From Candidatus Eiseniibacteriota bacterium (lineage in GTDB: Bacteria; Arandabacterota; Arandabacteria; JAGLYR01), in the NCBI GenBank assembly GCA_023132135.1, contig JAGLYR010000040.1, positions 1 through 5,994 on the forward strand: DNA of 5,994 nt, written 5' to 3'. A program made the translations under genes and the position numbers. Under the pieces are notes generated by a model. It had not been told where the DNA came from and made no database searches. It saw only the letters and a list, made by a program, of their open reading frames with translations. Each line of letters starts with the position of its first letter. The first letter of the stretch is position 1. Of the stretch, positions 5,438 through 5,994 are shown piece after piece.

Positions 5438-5994
5438 ATGCGTCGTTTGCTGTTGACGATTACCCTTGTAGCGTTTGCCTCGCTGTTCATTGCGGGGACT
5501 TCGATCGCCCGCGTGCCCGATCCTTCAAAGTGCACTGTGAGTGATGACATGATCAATACCTGTCCGTACGTCCACGACGCGGCGACGGCAGCCGGCTCGG
5601 AGAGGTACGTAGACCTCACGGTGACAGTCCTCAACGAGAACTATGATCCAGTCGAGGGCGTCCCGGCGGGGGATTTCAGCTTTGACGTGCAGCCGCATTC
5701 GGCCTATCCGGGCCTCGGCGGCGGTCCCACCGGAGACTGCGCCGACTGCGAGGGCCACTATCTGGTCTACACTATTGATGCCGCAACCAACATCGATGGC
5801 GAAATGACCATCCGTGTGGACTTGGGCATCGATTGTGCTCCGTCGATGTGTTGTCCCGTGGAAGTCTGGGTGATTCTCCCTCAGGGAACCATTGCCGACC
5901 CCGGCGAGGTTGTCCAGAACTCCTTCGACATGGTTGCCAACGGTGATGTGCGCGGTCCGGACTTCGGCGCTTTCTCCACGGCCTACATCAGCGG
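5438..5994 (+). CDS. Secreted cysteine-rich protein with dockerin-like segment, 3' end beyond the window
   Basis: The frame is open from ATG 5438 to the window edge, giving 185 complete codons and no stop. The N-terminus is a clear Sec signal peptide: MRRLLLTITL, then a hydrophobic core to about 20, with likely cleavage after Ala24 (TSIA before RVPDP). The mature part has beta-rich spacing, for example YVDLTVTVLNENYDPVEGVP (57-76) and GDFSFDV (78-84), like an immunoglobulin-like or cohesin-like domain. It has seven cysteines at 32, 42, 101, 104, 133, 138 and 139, including CADC and CC pairs that suggest disulfides outside the cytoplasm. Residues 168-183 (NGDVRGPDFGAFSTAY) resemble half of a dockerin-type calcium-binding repeat. 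Similar secreted proteins, as I recall them, occur in Candidatus Eisenbacteria. No function is assigned. It is divergent from smpB and not part of the operon. Confidence 0.85.
   Translation, partial: MRRLLLTITLVAFASLFIAGTSIARVPDPSKCTVSDDMINTCPYVHDAATAAGSERYVDLTVTVLNENYDPVEGVPAGDFSFDVQPHSAYPGLGGGPTGDCADCEGHYLVYTIDAATNIDGEMTIRVDLGIDCAPSMCCPVEVWVILPQGTIADPGEVVQNSFDMVANGDVRGPDFGAFSTAYIS

Overview
The window is a compact piece of a high-GC bacterial genome. On the minus strand it carries one tightly packed housekeeping operon, read right to left: smpB, a three-domain N-acetylmuramoyl-L-alanine amidase, a membrane-anchored GerMN-domain protein, murI, rph and rdgB. A tRNA-Pro(UGG) on the same strand follows and is cut off by the left edge. 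Neighbouring genes overlap, abut, or lie within 12 nt of each other, so they are very probably co-transcribed and in part translationally coupled.

From 4943 to 5437 there is a gene-free stretch of about 495 nt that is less GC-rich than its flanks in its central part. It separates the operon from a divergent plus-strand gene starting at 5438. The gap holds a strong inverted repeat, a candidate promoter pointing right, and a leader with several small hairpins and two Shine-Dalgarno-like purine tracts. The right-hand gene encodes a secreted, cysteine-rich protein that runs off the end of the window. Its last visible residues resemble half of a dockerin-type repeat.

The operon joins ribosome rescue (SmpB), murein hydrolysis (amidase), supply of D-glutamate for murein (MurI), RNA 3'-end trimming (RNase PH) and removal of non-canonical purine nucleotides (RdgB). 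The amidase has a signal peptide, a stalk-like domain, an AMIN domain and an Amidase_3 domain, which suits a diderm that splits septal murein. GerMN is best known from spore formers, but nothing else here suggests sporulation.

The gene order and the style of the secreted protein fit a high-GC diderm such as a deltaproteobacterial relative or an FCB-type candidate phylum (Candidatus Eisenbacteria is my best guess). This assignment is inference and weak. I see no mobile element, CRISPR array, defence cassette or clearly new multi-gene system. The least explained part is the right-hand 1 kb: the structured leader and the partial secreted protein.
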